A stretch of 64,000 bases of DNA, from assembly GCA_019914945.1 (NCBI GenBank), contig CM034101.1, forward strand, positions 18,177,188 through 18,241,187, in the 5' to 3' direction. Numbering within the stretch: position 1 is the stretch's first letter; every line of letters starts with the position of its first letter. This DNA is from Typha latifolia. Taxonomy: Eukaryota > Streptophyta > Magnoliopsida > Poales > Typhaceae. The notes under the pieces were generated by a model. The model saw only the letters and a program-made list of their open reading frames with translations, was not told the origin of the DNA and made no database searches. A program made the translations under genes and the position numbers. Shown here piece by piece: positions 10,657 through 22,681 of this stretch.

Positions 10657-13501
10657 TTACATGGACAATAGTGAGATTTCCCCGCTGTCCTGTTGGGTTA
10701 TATCATTGCTATATGTGGTTGAAGGCCCACTGAGTGAGATCTCTTCCTGATGGCTCTGCTCCACCGTGTCTTTTTCTTGGTTCTGCTCAGCCAGGTGGTG
10801 TTTCATGAGCCTTCTCAGAGCATCAAGCTCGATGGCCACTTCTTTCATCCTCGGCCTTTCTTCCCCTTTGAGACCCAAACATCTTACGGCTACCTGTGCA
10901 ACTCCGTTAAGGTGCCTCGCTCCGGCTTCCTTCACCATCCTGCTATCCAGCATCTCCAGGTGCCGATTTTGTTCGACCATCATAGTAAAATGCAAGGCTA
11001 GATTTCTTCCCTCTTCGGACCGGCAAAACGATATCGGCTTCTCTCTTGTCAATAGCTCGACAAGAACTACGCCAAAGCTATAGACGTCGCTCTTCTCCGT
11101 CAACTGGCTAGTACCGAAGTACTCAGGGTCCAAGTAACCGAGTGTGCCTTGCACGAGTGTTGTTACATGAGTGTGATCATAGGGGATCAACCTGGAAGCT
11201 CCGAAATCAGATACTTTCGCCGTGTAGCTCTCGTCTAGAAGTATATTAGCCGATTTGACATCCCTATGGATGATTGGCAATTCTGTTGCAGAGTGTAGAA
11301 ATGCAAGCGCTGCTGCGGTTTCAACGGCTATACGCAAGCGACTCTCCCATGTCATTGGAGCTGAGAGATCGTTATGAAGATGGTGAAAGAGTGTGCCATT
11401 GGATATAAACTCGTAAACCAACAAGGGGACTTGGGTCTCTAAGCAACAACCTAGTAGCTTGACGACGTTCTTGTGATTGATCTGAGAAAGGATGATCACC
11501 TCGTTAACGAATTGCTCGATCTGGCTCTGATCAACTAGCTTTGACTTTTTGATAGCAACAACCGTTTGATCCGACAGCAGGCCTTTGTACACAGTGCCAT
11601 ATCCACCTCGACCAAGAACGCGATCCTCACTGAAGTTGTAGGTCGCCTTCTTGAGTTCGTCTGAGCTAAATATCCTTGCTGGTGCTTTTTGAGAGAGGAT
11701 CTGTTTTCTTAACAGAAATCCACCATTTTGCAGAAAATATTTCTGTTTTAACTTTGCATGCTTTCTTTTCTTCAGGATCCAGTAAGTCCAGGAACTTAAT
11801 ATGAATACGGCAAGCAACAGAGCTAGTCCTACATCTGCACAACCACGGCAAGTTCTGACGGGCAACATATGCAGGATATGCAACTCTTACATGAAGAAAT
11901 TCAATCTAATAACAAACTTGGAAATAGAGGGTGTCACATCATGCGAGGTCATGAATTCATGTAAATAAGATGATAGAAGTGTATCTTAAACTTCAGAAAA
12001 CCTGAACTGCTTGCAATTTCAAGAAGAGAAAAGCAGATCCAAATTCTTGAGTTTGAAACCGTTGTTCAATTTAGATGAAGAAATAGAGACAGATGTTGGT
12101 TCACTTTTCCACCTTAAGGATAGGCAAAAGGAGATCAAACTCCTGGACTACTCATATTTCGCATTAAGAGTATGCGCTTCAGTGATCCTATGAATTACTA
12201 TAGTATTCGTTACTATCAAACTTTACATTAAGAGATTCAACTTTCATAATCTCTACGCTAACACTCAGTAGAACTTACCCAAAGCAATCTCCAGATTTGC
12301 AGTCCTCTTGCAGCCTGTACCTTGTTTCTTACCATCGCCACTGGTACCCAATGGACAAGTGCAGTGGAAACCACCCTTTGTATTGATGCATTTATGCGCA
12401 CAAGGACTGTTTTTAGGATCACAGCACTCGTTTACATCTGGCAGAGACCACGAAAATAAATTCTAAATTGAAAAGTATGCATTTAAAGATTTCGACTGTA
12501 CAAAATTAGCAAATTGTACCTTGACAGCCGTCTGGTCCTTCCAGGTAAGGGTTGCCTGTAAAGCCTTTAAAGCAGTTGCAGCGGTAGCCTATACCGTTAT
12601 GCGAGTCGTAGCAATAGCTGTTCTCCTTGCAGGCGTGATCAGTAGCAATATTTGTCTGGCCTACCTCTTTACAGGTTTTGTTCCCTATGGACCACTCGAG
12701 CACCACCGGGATAGATTGGATACTGGGGTTGCCCTTAATTAAGTCTTGTTCGGGGTTGTCTACGTCGCGTTCGCGGTTGCCGTTAGTTAACTCGTCTTCG
12801 GGGTCGCCGACAATTAAGTCACTAATAGAGAACACGTAGTAGTCCTTGTCCGCAATGAACGCCTTACTGCATGGCTCCTCAGGCTCATCCCTTGTCGACC
12901 CTGTGAGATTTCTTATGCTGGTTAATTCCAAGTTGAGACTCTTGAGCCCCTTGGGCAGCGAAGCTTGGCAGCAGCCGACACCAGAGCACGTGCCGTTGAT
13001 GGTGCTGTCTCTGTTGACGCAGAAGGACACGCACCCGCTGATCTTGTCCTGACTCTGGCCCTGGCCAACTATAATGGCCATGGCGTCGCATCCCACAGCG
13101 GTGAACTTGTTCCTCGTGTCTGAGAATGTGTAGGGGGTCCCAGTAAGGTTGATGTACTGATCTGAGGAATTGGCCGGACGGGAAATGTGGTAGCAGTTCC
13201 ACTCGTACGGATAGCCAACGATGCGGATGAAGCCATCCACCAATGATATGTCCAGTACTTCGTATCGGTGGGTACCAAGCAACACCTTTGGATACATTCC
13301 GTTGGTGCACGAAATCTCAAAGCCTCGCAGGGGTGGCAAGCCGGAGCTATTATTCCCTTTGACGCCGAATGGATATCGAATGGACATGTTGTTGCATTGA
13401 GGACCATCCTGCTTGAGGGTGGAGGGACCCAGAAGATAAGAGGACGAAGGCCGGGGCAGATATAGGAGGTGCAGGGTGACAAGCAGGAGGGTAAGAAGCA
13501 T
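10657..13501 (-). CDS. WAK-1: wall-associated receptor kinase
   Basis: Three exons, 13501-12520, 12437-12279 and 11834-10657, give 772 residues. The order is: signal peptide ([15 protein letters not shown]), cysteine-rich galacturonan-binding ectodomain ([12 protein letters not shown]; the paired-cysteine GVGCCQA motif), EGF-like ends, a calcium-binding EGF exon beginning DVNEC, a transmembrane helix at the start of exon 3, a basic stop-transfer ([11 protein letters not shown]) and a Ser/Thr kinase. The kinase has [24 protein letters not shown] (RD type), DFGASR and [10 protein letters not shown], so it should be active. WAKs sit in the plasma membrane, bind pectin and signal cell-wall state or damage; that is family knowledge. 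The EGF exon is 159 nt with phase 1 on both sides. An in-frame acidic repeat inserted in the ectodomain is absent from WAK-3. The gene diverges from WAK-2. Confidence 0.92.
12728..12826 (-). repeat. In-frame imperfect repeat in the WAK-1 ectodomain
   Basis: On the coding strand, units beginning GGCGACCCCGAA, GGCAACCGCGAA, GACAACCCCGAA and GGCAACCCC follow each other at 21-30 base spacing. They encode an acidic stretch with [21 protein letters not shown] and GNP. At the same place WAK-3 has only one unit (MGNPRDQ). The repeat lies between the GVGCCQA region and the CKEVGQ part of the extracellular domain. Confidence 0.75.
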
Positions 13502-14931
13502 AGTCTCGGATCAGAATGGAACGGTAGGTGCGCAGGCGCAGCAAGTGATAACAGAACAAACACCAATAAAATGGATTAAAGGTCAATACGTCATAATGCT
13601 AGCTTGAAAACATCTTGACTAAAAGAAGAAACAAATGTCTAGAGAACTTGGAAGATTCATCATGGACGAGATAGCTAGAGGATGGTTTGTCAGGGTCTGT
13701 GGGTGGCTGACGACTTGACTTGAAGTAAGCGCTCAAGTTGCTACTGCCGTGTGGAAAGGGTAAACAAAAGAGCAGGAGAACCACTACTTCACCAGAAGTA
13801 CGTACGTAGCAAAGTAGATATAGCTGCTGCTACATCTCAGTATGAGCACAAACCTAGATCAAAGAAGGTAACGTAAAATCCAATGGCTCTAGATACCGCA
13901 AAGGCAAGCAGACTGTGTAGATCGGAGATTCGCAAGGTGATTTGCTCATCAGAAGAAACTGTGAAGGGAGCGGCTAACAGCCACTTCATCACTATCATCG
14001 AAACAAATAGAAATGTCAGCAGAATAACATAACCTGACTTCTTTATCTTTCAGATTGTCTGAATCACGTAACTTTCAGTTGATTAATTCCGCAATTTCAA
14101 ATAGAGCTTATAAACCATAACAGGACACTTTTGAGTTCCAATGCATAATGAAAGGTATAACAAGGACAAAACTTATCTGCATAATGAATGGTATATACAA
14201 AGAGTCATCAAAATACAGGAATCATAACCAGATATTTTTTCCTCGAGGAAAAAGATCGATAACAAGAAAACTTACCAAGCTGGCCGTGTAAGCCTTTGTA
14301 GTCACATCTTATCAGTGTGGAAAATTTTGGTGTTAAACAGGACGGAGACATTTCAAACCCTTGCAACAAAAGAAGGAAGAAGGTACGACAGGCTAACCAA
14401 AATATTCATATTTCACTAAATTAATGCATTTTTCTGCCCAATATCAACCAAATCAATTGTCACTTATCTCCTCTAATTTCCTCAATTTCTTTAGAATACC
14501 GATCGAGTCTAACATGCGAACATGATTGTAGAAAGAAATTTATTTTGTATTGGTGATTGGCTCTGCTTTAGAGAGGTGTCTGACATCAATCAATAGTTAA
14601 GACTAGTAGCCTATTAGTTTATCGATACTGTAGTTTAGTGGTTTAATTTTATTGGCCAATGTCAGAGATAACAGATTTAACTCTTCTCATAAATTTTGGA
14701 ATTAATATAATATTTATATGTCTAAATTTTAGATTTATTATAGTCTATTTCTTAAAGCAATTATCCCAACTATCCGATTTATATATTAGAAAAACGCTTT
14801 GGCAGTTGGGCCTTCATCATCCAGGATTATCACTGGCCCTGCAGAAGTGAAATTACTGATACTTCTTTGATATAAGTATTTTAATGCCCAACCGTGAAAT
14901 AAGACTGTTATTGAAGACCGCAGGGGTTGAA
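13502..14931. promoter_or_regulatory. Shared divergent upstream region of WAK-1 and WAK-2
   Basis: About 1.4 kb between two start codons that point away from each other, so it must hold both promoters. The WAK-1 side (13502 to about 14465) is homologous in blocks to 24617-25190: GATCAGAATGGAACGGTAGGT next to the start codon, then the word TCTGCCCAATATC near the far end. I could not assign TATA boxes with confidence. Confidence 0.6.
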
Positions 14932-17358
14932 ATGCTTTTCCAGTACAAGTGGCTTCCCCTGCTGCTACTGTCATCGATTTGGCCTCCCACTTGCAGTGCT
15001 CCACTACTCCCCTGCACAAGCGTCCCCTTCCCCTTCGGAATCATTCTTGAAGGCAAAGGCAAAGCCCTCCCTGGTTTCGAGGTCAACTGCTCTGACGGAA
15101 TTCCCTTCCTGCAACTGGGCTCGGTCCCCCACGAGATCACAAATATCTCCCTGCAAGGCTACGTCAAGATCCTCGCGGGAGCTGTATGGCGAGGATACTA
15201 CACCAGAACGATGAAGCGACAAGTATACGAGGAGCTTAACTTGGATCATACTCCCTTCACCTTCTCCGACAAGTACAACAAGATAATCGTCATCGGCTGC
15301 GAAGATCGTGTCTCGATGCGACGCGGCGACAACCTCACCAGTACCGTCTGCTTCACCATCTGCCCAGACGACATGGACGATGGCTCCTGCTCCGGCAGCG
15401 GCTGCTGCCAGGCCGATCTCCCGCACGGCCTCAAGAGCTTCGAGCTAGACTTTGAGAGGAATTCGAATTCTACATCGCGGAGGGACATGGTGTGGAGTCA
15501 GGCATTCGTCGTCCAAGAAGGTGAGTATACCTTCAGTAAGGACGACCTCTTAAACTACTCCACAGGAGTTCGTCGCCCGGTAGTACTCAACTGGGCGATC
15601 GGGAACGAGACATGCGAGAAAGCAATTAGTAGCGAATCTTATGCTTGCAAGGGCGACAGCGACTGCTACGATTCACCGGAAGGCGCCGGTTTCGGTTACT
15701 TGTGCAACTGCAGTCAAGGATACGAAGGAAATCCCTACGTCCAAGGAGGATGCAAAGGTGAAATACAAGTGGCGACGATTCATCCATGCTATATATTAAT
15801 TTTTAGAAAGAAAAAGGAAAAAAGAAAAAAGAAAAGAAGAAGAAGAATTACATTTGTTTAATTCACCATCTCTATCTTATTCATATAAATATTTTGCCTC
15901 GTGCGACATGGTTTGAGTTGAATAGATATCAATGAATGCGAAAATCAAGCAACCAATCCTTGCGTGGGGCACTGCATCAACGAACAAGGAAGCGTTTCTT
16001 GCTCTTGTCCGCGGGGCATGAGTGGCGACGGTAGGAAGAAGGGAAGTGGCTGCCAAAAAAGCTTTCCTCTATATCTTGTACTTGGTAAAAGAAAATTTCT
16101 TTTTTTTTCTTTTTTAAAAATAATTTTATCTTCTTTGATTCGTAGCTTGTAAATTGTTTGATCGTTGGCAGGTGTAAGTCTTGGACTTCTATTCATATTG
16201 GTGACAGGAAGTTTCTTGTCGTATTGGGGTCTAAAGAAAAGAAAGCTACTTAAAATGAAAGAAGAATTCTTTATACAAAATGGCGGTTTGTTGCTGCAAC
16301 AGAGGTTTGCTTCTCAAGGCATTGACGCAACATCAAAGATCTTCACTGCAGAAGAACTTGAAAAGGCTACCAACAAGTACGATGAGAGCCAAATCCTTGG
16401 TCGAGGTGGATCTGGCATTGTCTACAAGGGGGTGTTGCCAGGCCAGAGGGTGGTTGCCATAAAAAGGTCCAAGGTTGTGGATGAGAGCCAGGTCGAGCAA
16501 TTCATCAAGGAGATCACTATCCTTTCGCAAATCAATCATAGGAACGTAGTCAAGCTCCTGGGTTGCTGCTTGGAGACGCATGTTCCTTTGCTAGTTTACG
16601 AGTTCATATCCAATGGAACGCTCTTTCACCGTATTCATAGCCAGAGTAGTCCTCATTCATTACCATGGGAACATCAATTAAGGATCGCTGCGGAAACTGC
16701 AGGAGTACTTGCCTATTTGCATTCAGCAGCTTCTCTACCAATCATTCATGGAGACATCAAGACCTCCAATATACTACTGGACGATAAATATACAGCGAAA
16801 GTATCAGACTTTGGAGCCTCGAGATATGTTCCCAGTGATCAGACTCACATAACAACGGTCGTTCGAGGGACAGCAGGGTATTTAGACCCCGAATATCTCC
16901 ACACAAGTGAATTAACCAAGAAAAGCGATGTCTACAGCTTTGGAGTTGTTCTCGCGGAGCTACTGACTAGAGAGAGGCCTGTCTCGTTTACCAGGTCGCA
17001 AGGTCAACGAAATCTCGCATATTATTTTGTGGTGTTGGTGGATGACGGCCGCCTCCTTCAGCAAATGGAACCTCAGATTGTTATGGAAGCTGGAGCGGAG
17101 CAAATCTATGCGGTTGCGCAACTCGCAAAGAGATGCTTAAATTTGAAGGGAGATGAACGACCAACAATGAGAGAAGTTGCTGGAGAACTAGAAAGATTGG
17201 GAAGATTCAGAGAACAGCAACAGTTGATCCAGCAAAACATCGAGGAAGTAAAACACTTACCTGGTGATGCTACATGTCAAACCATGAAAAATGTAGAGCT
17301 AAGTAGTCAGTTTAGTTTGGAGGATCACCTCTTATCATCAATGGAATTACCAAGATGA
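14932..17358 (+). CDS. WAK-2: wall-associated receptor kinase, non-RD type
   Basis: Exons 14932-15757, 15926-16084 and 16172-17358 give 723 residues. I chose the ATG at 14932 because it starts a good signal peptide (MLFQYKWLPLLLLSS). An in-frame ATG 48 bases upstream would add a polar leader. The ectodomain has CTSVPFPFGI, GSGCCQADLP and an EGF-like end. The 159-nt exon 2 encodes a calcium-binding EGF module starting DINEC. Exon 3 has a transmembrane helix and a kinase with GRGGSGIVYKG, VAIKR and DFGASR. The catalytic loop reads HGDIKTSN, so the arginine before the catalytic Asp is glycine, making this a non-RD kinase. The kinase resembles WAK-4 (shared [13 protein letters not shown]) more than WAK-1 or WAK-3. 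It is head-to-head with WAK-1 and tail-to-tail with WAK-3. Confidence 0.92.
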
Positions 17359-18743
17359 TGTGATTAAGATAAGCCGGTGAAAATTGCTCGAGTGTGCTGT
17401 ATGATATATGTATAACTCAACGGTGTATTTTCCACAAGATCTGCGCAAATCTTGTGGAAAGACATGGTTCTCCTTCTGTTATAAAAAACATAGTTTCTTT
17501 CTCATACTGCTGAAGTACCGTCGAGACATTTATGTTATGATTCAACATCAGTTTAAAAGTAAGCTTGAGCTAAAATTAACACTGCATGACATAGTAATTC
17601 TGTCAGCCATAGATTATTATTGTGTCAGCAGCAAGCAAGCTGAGCTAAAGGAAAAAAAAAAACATAAAGAAAAGAAAACCAAGATGGATTATAATATCGT
17701 TTATCACGATAGTGCTCTTGATGAAAATCATTTTTAGTGCTCACATCAATCTCTTTTTTTTTTATCGTTAAAAAATTCTAAGGTTAAATATGTGCTCAAA
17801 ATGACAATCATCTTTAGATACAAAGATATTTAACTTTCACTAAGTTTTAACCAATATAATAAACTGTCTAATCTAAATTTTAATCTATGTGCATCGTCGA
17901 ATTATTGCTCCTAAATAAACGTCGCTGAGCTGCTCCATCAAACCAACTGTATCACTAAGCTTTCAATCGAGTTGAGCTATTAAATAAATCTACAAAATTA
18001 TTAATCACTAAATAATTTTATCTATAATAGTTGTTTAAAATTGAAGTGGATCACATAATCTCTTTGATTATAAGGAAAATATTTACCAAGGTTCAATTTT
18101 TGTAGTTTAGGTTGTAAAATAAGTAAATATGTCAAAGATATGCCAAAGAATTTGAGAAGTGAATTATTTTGCCAAATCAATGTATTTATATATAGCGAGT
18201 TGGTACATAAGTCTAGAAAGATAAAATTAATTACATGCATTCTCCACTAGAATAGCAACGAAGAGAGATAAGATTAGTTACAACTGTTCCCTCCTTTGCA
18301 GCAAAATTAACTATAAGTTAGTGGTTATCTCCTCCTATTTTGCAGCGGTTAATCATAAACTGGTGTTAGAGATAATATATCAACCCGGTGGTTGAGTATT
18401 ATGTGGTTTGTTGCTAACACTTTACTGCTTTTGATTAATTATACATGAATTCTTTACGGAATGAAGCTTCACACCTCTCTTAGTTCAAGAAAACATGCAA
18501 CCAATTATGTAAATACTTGATCATGTCGACTAGATTAAGTGTGTATGATACATATAGTAGCTATCTCAATCATCTACGAGCCATCGAACCGCACAAAGAA
18601 ATTTATCAGTAGTTTTCAAAGGGCAGAGCTCATCCATGTTAGGAGAACAATTTGGGATTGAGGGAAAAAAATGCAGTAGGGTAATCTTCTTCAACCTAAG
18701 AAATTTGGCACTTCGGACATTAATCCTACATCTATCTGGAAAA
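17359..18743. other. Convergent intergenic region between WAK-2 and WAK-3
   Basis: AT-rich DNA between two 3' ends. Small frames at 17408-17737 and 18022-18240 have no motif and look like chance. The right end is the duplicated 3' flank shared with WAK-1. Confidence 0.5.
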
Positions 18744-21375
18744 CTACATGGACAATAGTGAGATCTCCCCGCTGTCCTGTTGGTTTGTATCATTGCTATA
18801 TGTGGTTGAAGGCCCACCGAGTGAGATCTCTTCCTGATGGCTCTGCTCAACCGTGTCTTTTTCTTGGTTCTGCTCAGCCAGGTGGTGTTTCATGAGCCTT
18901 CTCAGAGCATCAAGCTCGATGGCCACTTCTTTCATCCTCGGCCTTTCTTCCCCTTTGAGACGCAAACATCTTACGGCTACCTGCGCAACTACGTTAAGGT
19001 GCCTCGCTCCGGCTTCCTTCACCATCCTGCTATCCAGCATCTCCGGGTGCCGATTTTCTTCGACCATCATAGTAAAATGCAAGGCTAGATTTCTTCCCTC
19101 TTCGGACCGGCAAAACGATATCGGCTTCTCTCTCGTCAATAGCTCGACAAGAACTACGCCGAAGCTATAGACGTCGCTCTTCTCCGTCAACTGGCTAGTA
19201 CCGAAGTACTCAGGGTCCAAATAACCGAGTGTGCCTTGCACGAGTGTTGTTACATGAGTGTGATCATAGGGGATCAACCTGGAAGCTCCGAAATCAGATA
19301 CTTTCGCCGTGTAGCTCTCGTCTAGAAGTATATTAGCCGATTTGACATCCCTATGGATGATTGGCAATTCTGTTGCAGAGTGTAGAAATGCAAGAGCTGC
19401 TGCGGTTTCAACAGCTATACGCAAGCGACTCTCCCATGTCATTGAAGCTGAGAGATCGTTATGAAGATGGTGAAAGAGTGTGCCATTGGAGATGAACTCG
19501 TAAACCAACAAGGGGACTTGGGTCTCTAAGCAACAACCTAGTAGCTTGACGACGTTCTTGTGATTGATCTGAGAAAGGATGATCACCTCGTTAACGAATT
19601 GCTCGATCTGGCTCTGATCAACTAGCTTTGACTTTTTGATAGCAACAACCGTTTGATCCGACAGCAGGCCTTTGTACACAGTGCCATATCCACCTCGACC
19701 AAGAACGCGATCCTCACTGAAGTTGTAGGTCGCCTTCTTGAGTTCGTCTGAGCTAAATATCCTTGCTGGTGCTTTTTGAGAGAGGATCTGCTTTCGTAAC
19801 AGAAATCCACCATTTTGCAGAAAATATTTCTGTTTTAACTTTGCATGCTTTCTTTTCTTCAGGATCCAGTATGTCCAGAAACTTAGTATGAGAACAAGAA
19901 GCAACAGAGCTAGTCCTGCACCTGCACAACCACTCCAAGTTCTGATGCTCGACATAACAACTAAGCAAGAATTGTAGATAAATTTGCAAATTTTACATGA
20001 AGATGTTCAATCTGGTGACCAAAATAGAGGGTGCCACTTGGTGTGAGGTCATGAATTTGTACAAACAAAATTTTGAATTTCAAGTTTGAAACAGTTGAGA
20101 TAAAAGAAATAGGAAACTTGGTTCAGTTTTCGATAGAGAAAAGGAGATCAAACTCTTAAAACATCTCATATTCTTTTACATCAAGGGAATTCAACTTTTA
20201 TAATCTCTACGCTAACTCATACTACAACTTACCTAAAGCCGTCTCCAGAGTTGCAGTCCTTTTACAGCCGGTACCATGTGTCGTACCATCGCCGCTGGTA
20301 CCCAATGGACAAGTGCAATTGAAACCACCCCCTGTATTGATGCATCTATGCACACAAGGACTGTTTTTCGGATCACTGCACTCGTCGATATCTAGCAGAG
20401 GCCACGAAAATAAATTCTAAATTGAAAAGTATGCAATTTAAAGATTTCGAATGGGCAAAATTAGCAATTTGTACCTTGACAACCGTCTAGCCCTTCCAGG
20501 TAAGGGTTGCCTTTGAAACCTTTAGAGCAGTTGCAGCGGTAGCCCATACCGTTAAACGAGTCGTAGCAATAGCTGTTATTCTTGCAGGCGTTTGTCCGGC
20601 CTACCTCTTGACAGGTTTTGTTCCCTATGGACCACTCGAGCACCACCGGCATGTATTGGTCACGGGGGTTGCCCATTAAGTCCTCAGCAGAGAAGACGTA
20701 GTAGTCCTCCTCCACAATGAATGCCTTACTGCATGGCTCTCCAGACTCGTCCTTTCTCGATCCTGTGAGATTTCTTACGCTGGTGAGCTCCAAGTTGAGC
20801 CTCTTGAGCCCCTTGGGCATCGACGCTTGGCAGCAACCGACACCAGAGCACGTGCCATCGATGATGCTTTCTTTGGTGGCGCAGAAGGACACGCACCCCC
20901 CAATATACTTGTGCTCGTCCTGGGCCGCCCCACGTATCATGGCCATGGCGTCGCATCCCACGGCTGTGAACTTGTTCCTCGTGTCCGAGAACGTATAGGG
21001 AGTCCCATCGAGGTTGAGGTAGCGATCGGGGGAAAAGCTCGGGCCGGAGGAATTATCGTAGCAGTGCAACGCGAAGGCCCGGCCAGCGATGCGGATGTAG
21101 CCATCCTGCACCGATATATCCAGTACTTCGTACCAGACATTGCTAAGCAATACAACTGGACTGCTTCCTGTGCATGAAATGCTGAAACCTGACATGGGGG
21201 GTTGCAGGCCGAGGCTGAAGTTCCCTACGATGCCGAATGGGTATGGGATGGAGATGTTGTAGCAATGAGGAACATCCGGCTTGAGGATTGAAGGATCCAG
21301 AAAATTAGAGGATGAAGGCCAGGGCAGATATAGGAGCTGCAGGCAGATGAGCAGAGGCAGGAGAGGAAGAAGCAT
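18744..21375 (-). CDS. WAK-3: wall-associated receptor kinase, paralogue of WAK-1
   Basis: Exons 21375-20475, 20391-20233 and 19921-18744 give 745 residues. The domain order is signal peptide ([18 protein letters not shown]), galacturonan-binding region ([12 protein letters not shown]), GVGCCQA motif, EGF-like part, 159-nt EGF exon starting DIDEC, transmembrane helix ([17 protein letters not shown]) and kinase. The kinase has [24 protein letters not shown] and DFGASR, so it is RD type. Exon 3 has exactly the length of the WAK-1 exon 3 (1178 nt), and I count about 13 substitutions in roughly 390 residues between them. The first 100 ectodomain residues differ at about half of positions. The sequence just upstream of the ATG is a TA microsatellite and does not resemble the WAK-1 upstream region; a copy of that region lies about 950 bases further away. 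Confidence 0.92.
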
Positions 21376-21387
21376 TGTAATAATCGA

Positions 21388-21438
<51 letters not shown>

Positions 21439-22310
21439 GTAATAACAATCACTACTCTCTCCCCGTGAACCCCTTTTAATACCTGACTTCTATTAGGAAA
21501 GAAAATTAGATTTTGAGAGAGAAAGGTAGATTTTATTTGGAATTCTCTTATCGAACTCATAAAATAGAAAACTCTAAATATGAGTGAGAGATAGTACGGC
21601 GGCGAAAAACTTCAGCAACGATGGCATAGGGCGACGAAGTTGAAGAAATAAGAACCGGAGAAAGAAAGGAAGAAGAGAGAAACAAAAGAAAAAGGAAGAA
21701 GGAAGAACGAAGAAGGAAGAAGGAAGAAGGACGAAGAAAGAAATATAAAAAAAAAATATCCACGGTTATAGTACACTTGGGTTTGTTTTGTTTTTTAATC
21801 AATATACACTTGGTTAAGGTAAAGTAAAGTAGAGAAAAAAAAGGTGGAGAGAAAAGAAGTCTCCAATTTATATTTATATTGGGATCCCTGCCGATATAAA
21901 AAATATTAAAAATTAGAATAGCATCTAGGTATTATTTAATTTATTTATAATAAATTAATAATGTAGATGTTATAATGCCCAATTTGGGAAATAAATTTAA
22001 ATGGAGATTTTTGACATGTTACGCCAGGACGAAATGACTATGAATAAGATTAGCTATCTATAAAATCTAAAGTATCATCCCTATAGGGACCTGTACCTGT
22101 AGTGCGATGTGACTATGGCCCAAATGCGTAACTTAATGCAAGATTAATAGTTTATGTATTATGGTTTAAATAGCATAATATATATGAGCTTATGATATAC
22201 GTTATATATATTAACTATTAATTTTTCTTAAAAATTAGATATATTTGTAGATATAGTGGAATTGCTCGATGAACGTCGAGCAATAGATCAGAATAAATCG
22301 AAGTGAAAAT
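21376..22310. other. Sequence inserted between WAK-3 and its ancestral upstream region
   Basis: It begins with a (TA)n run at about 21391-21436, followed by a purine-rich GAAGAA-type tract (about 21645-21745) and AT-rich DNA. It has no counterpart upstream of WAK-1. I see no clear terminal repeats or target duplication, so its origin is open. Confidence 0.4.
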
Positions 22311-22640
22311 TCATTAGCTGTGCAGCAGCAAGATAAAGAGCAACAATGGAATGAATGGTCATCTTGTAATTGAGAACTCATTGGTCTAGTCTAATCATTT
22401 ATGTGGGCCCCACCATGATGATGAATAACCGATACATGGAAGCTTCAGCATGCGCGTACATGAAAAATAGGTTGTTGGACGAAGACAATTAATATTTTTT
22501 ATACTTTCGAGCTCCACAATTGGGTTCACACGTCCCATAAGTTATTATTATACACACAGCTGTCTTGATTAAAAAGTGAGGAAGAAACAGTACATATAAT
22601 TGGAAGACTCAGGAGAAGTCTTCACAAATAAGTTCACATA
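22311..22640. repeat. Copy of a WAK upstream region
   Basis: Aligns in blocks with 24649-25020: GCAGCAAGAT, a shared AATGGTCAT block, GTGGG(C/T)CCC followed by GATGAYGAAT, GGAAGCTTCA, and a block near TCTTGA with AGAAACA. It is probably the original promoter of WAK-3, now about 950 bases from its start codon. Confidence 0.55.
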
Positions 22641-22643
22641 GAC

Positions 22644-22681
<38 letters not shown>

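Noticed and set aside
10750..11083. Plus-strand frames opposite the WAK-1 kinase exon (and the same at 18837-19170)
   Set aside because: They are antisense shadows of the conserved kinase coding sequence and appear in both paralogues only because the kinase exon is duplicated.
12885..13566. Minus-strand frames of 141 and 165 codons overlapping WAK-1 exon 1
   Set aside because: Out-of-phase shadows of the real ectodomain exon, which has the signal peptide and cysteine motifs.
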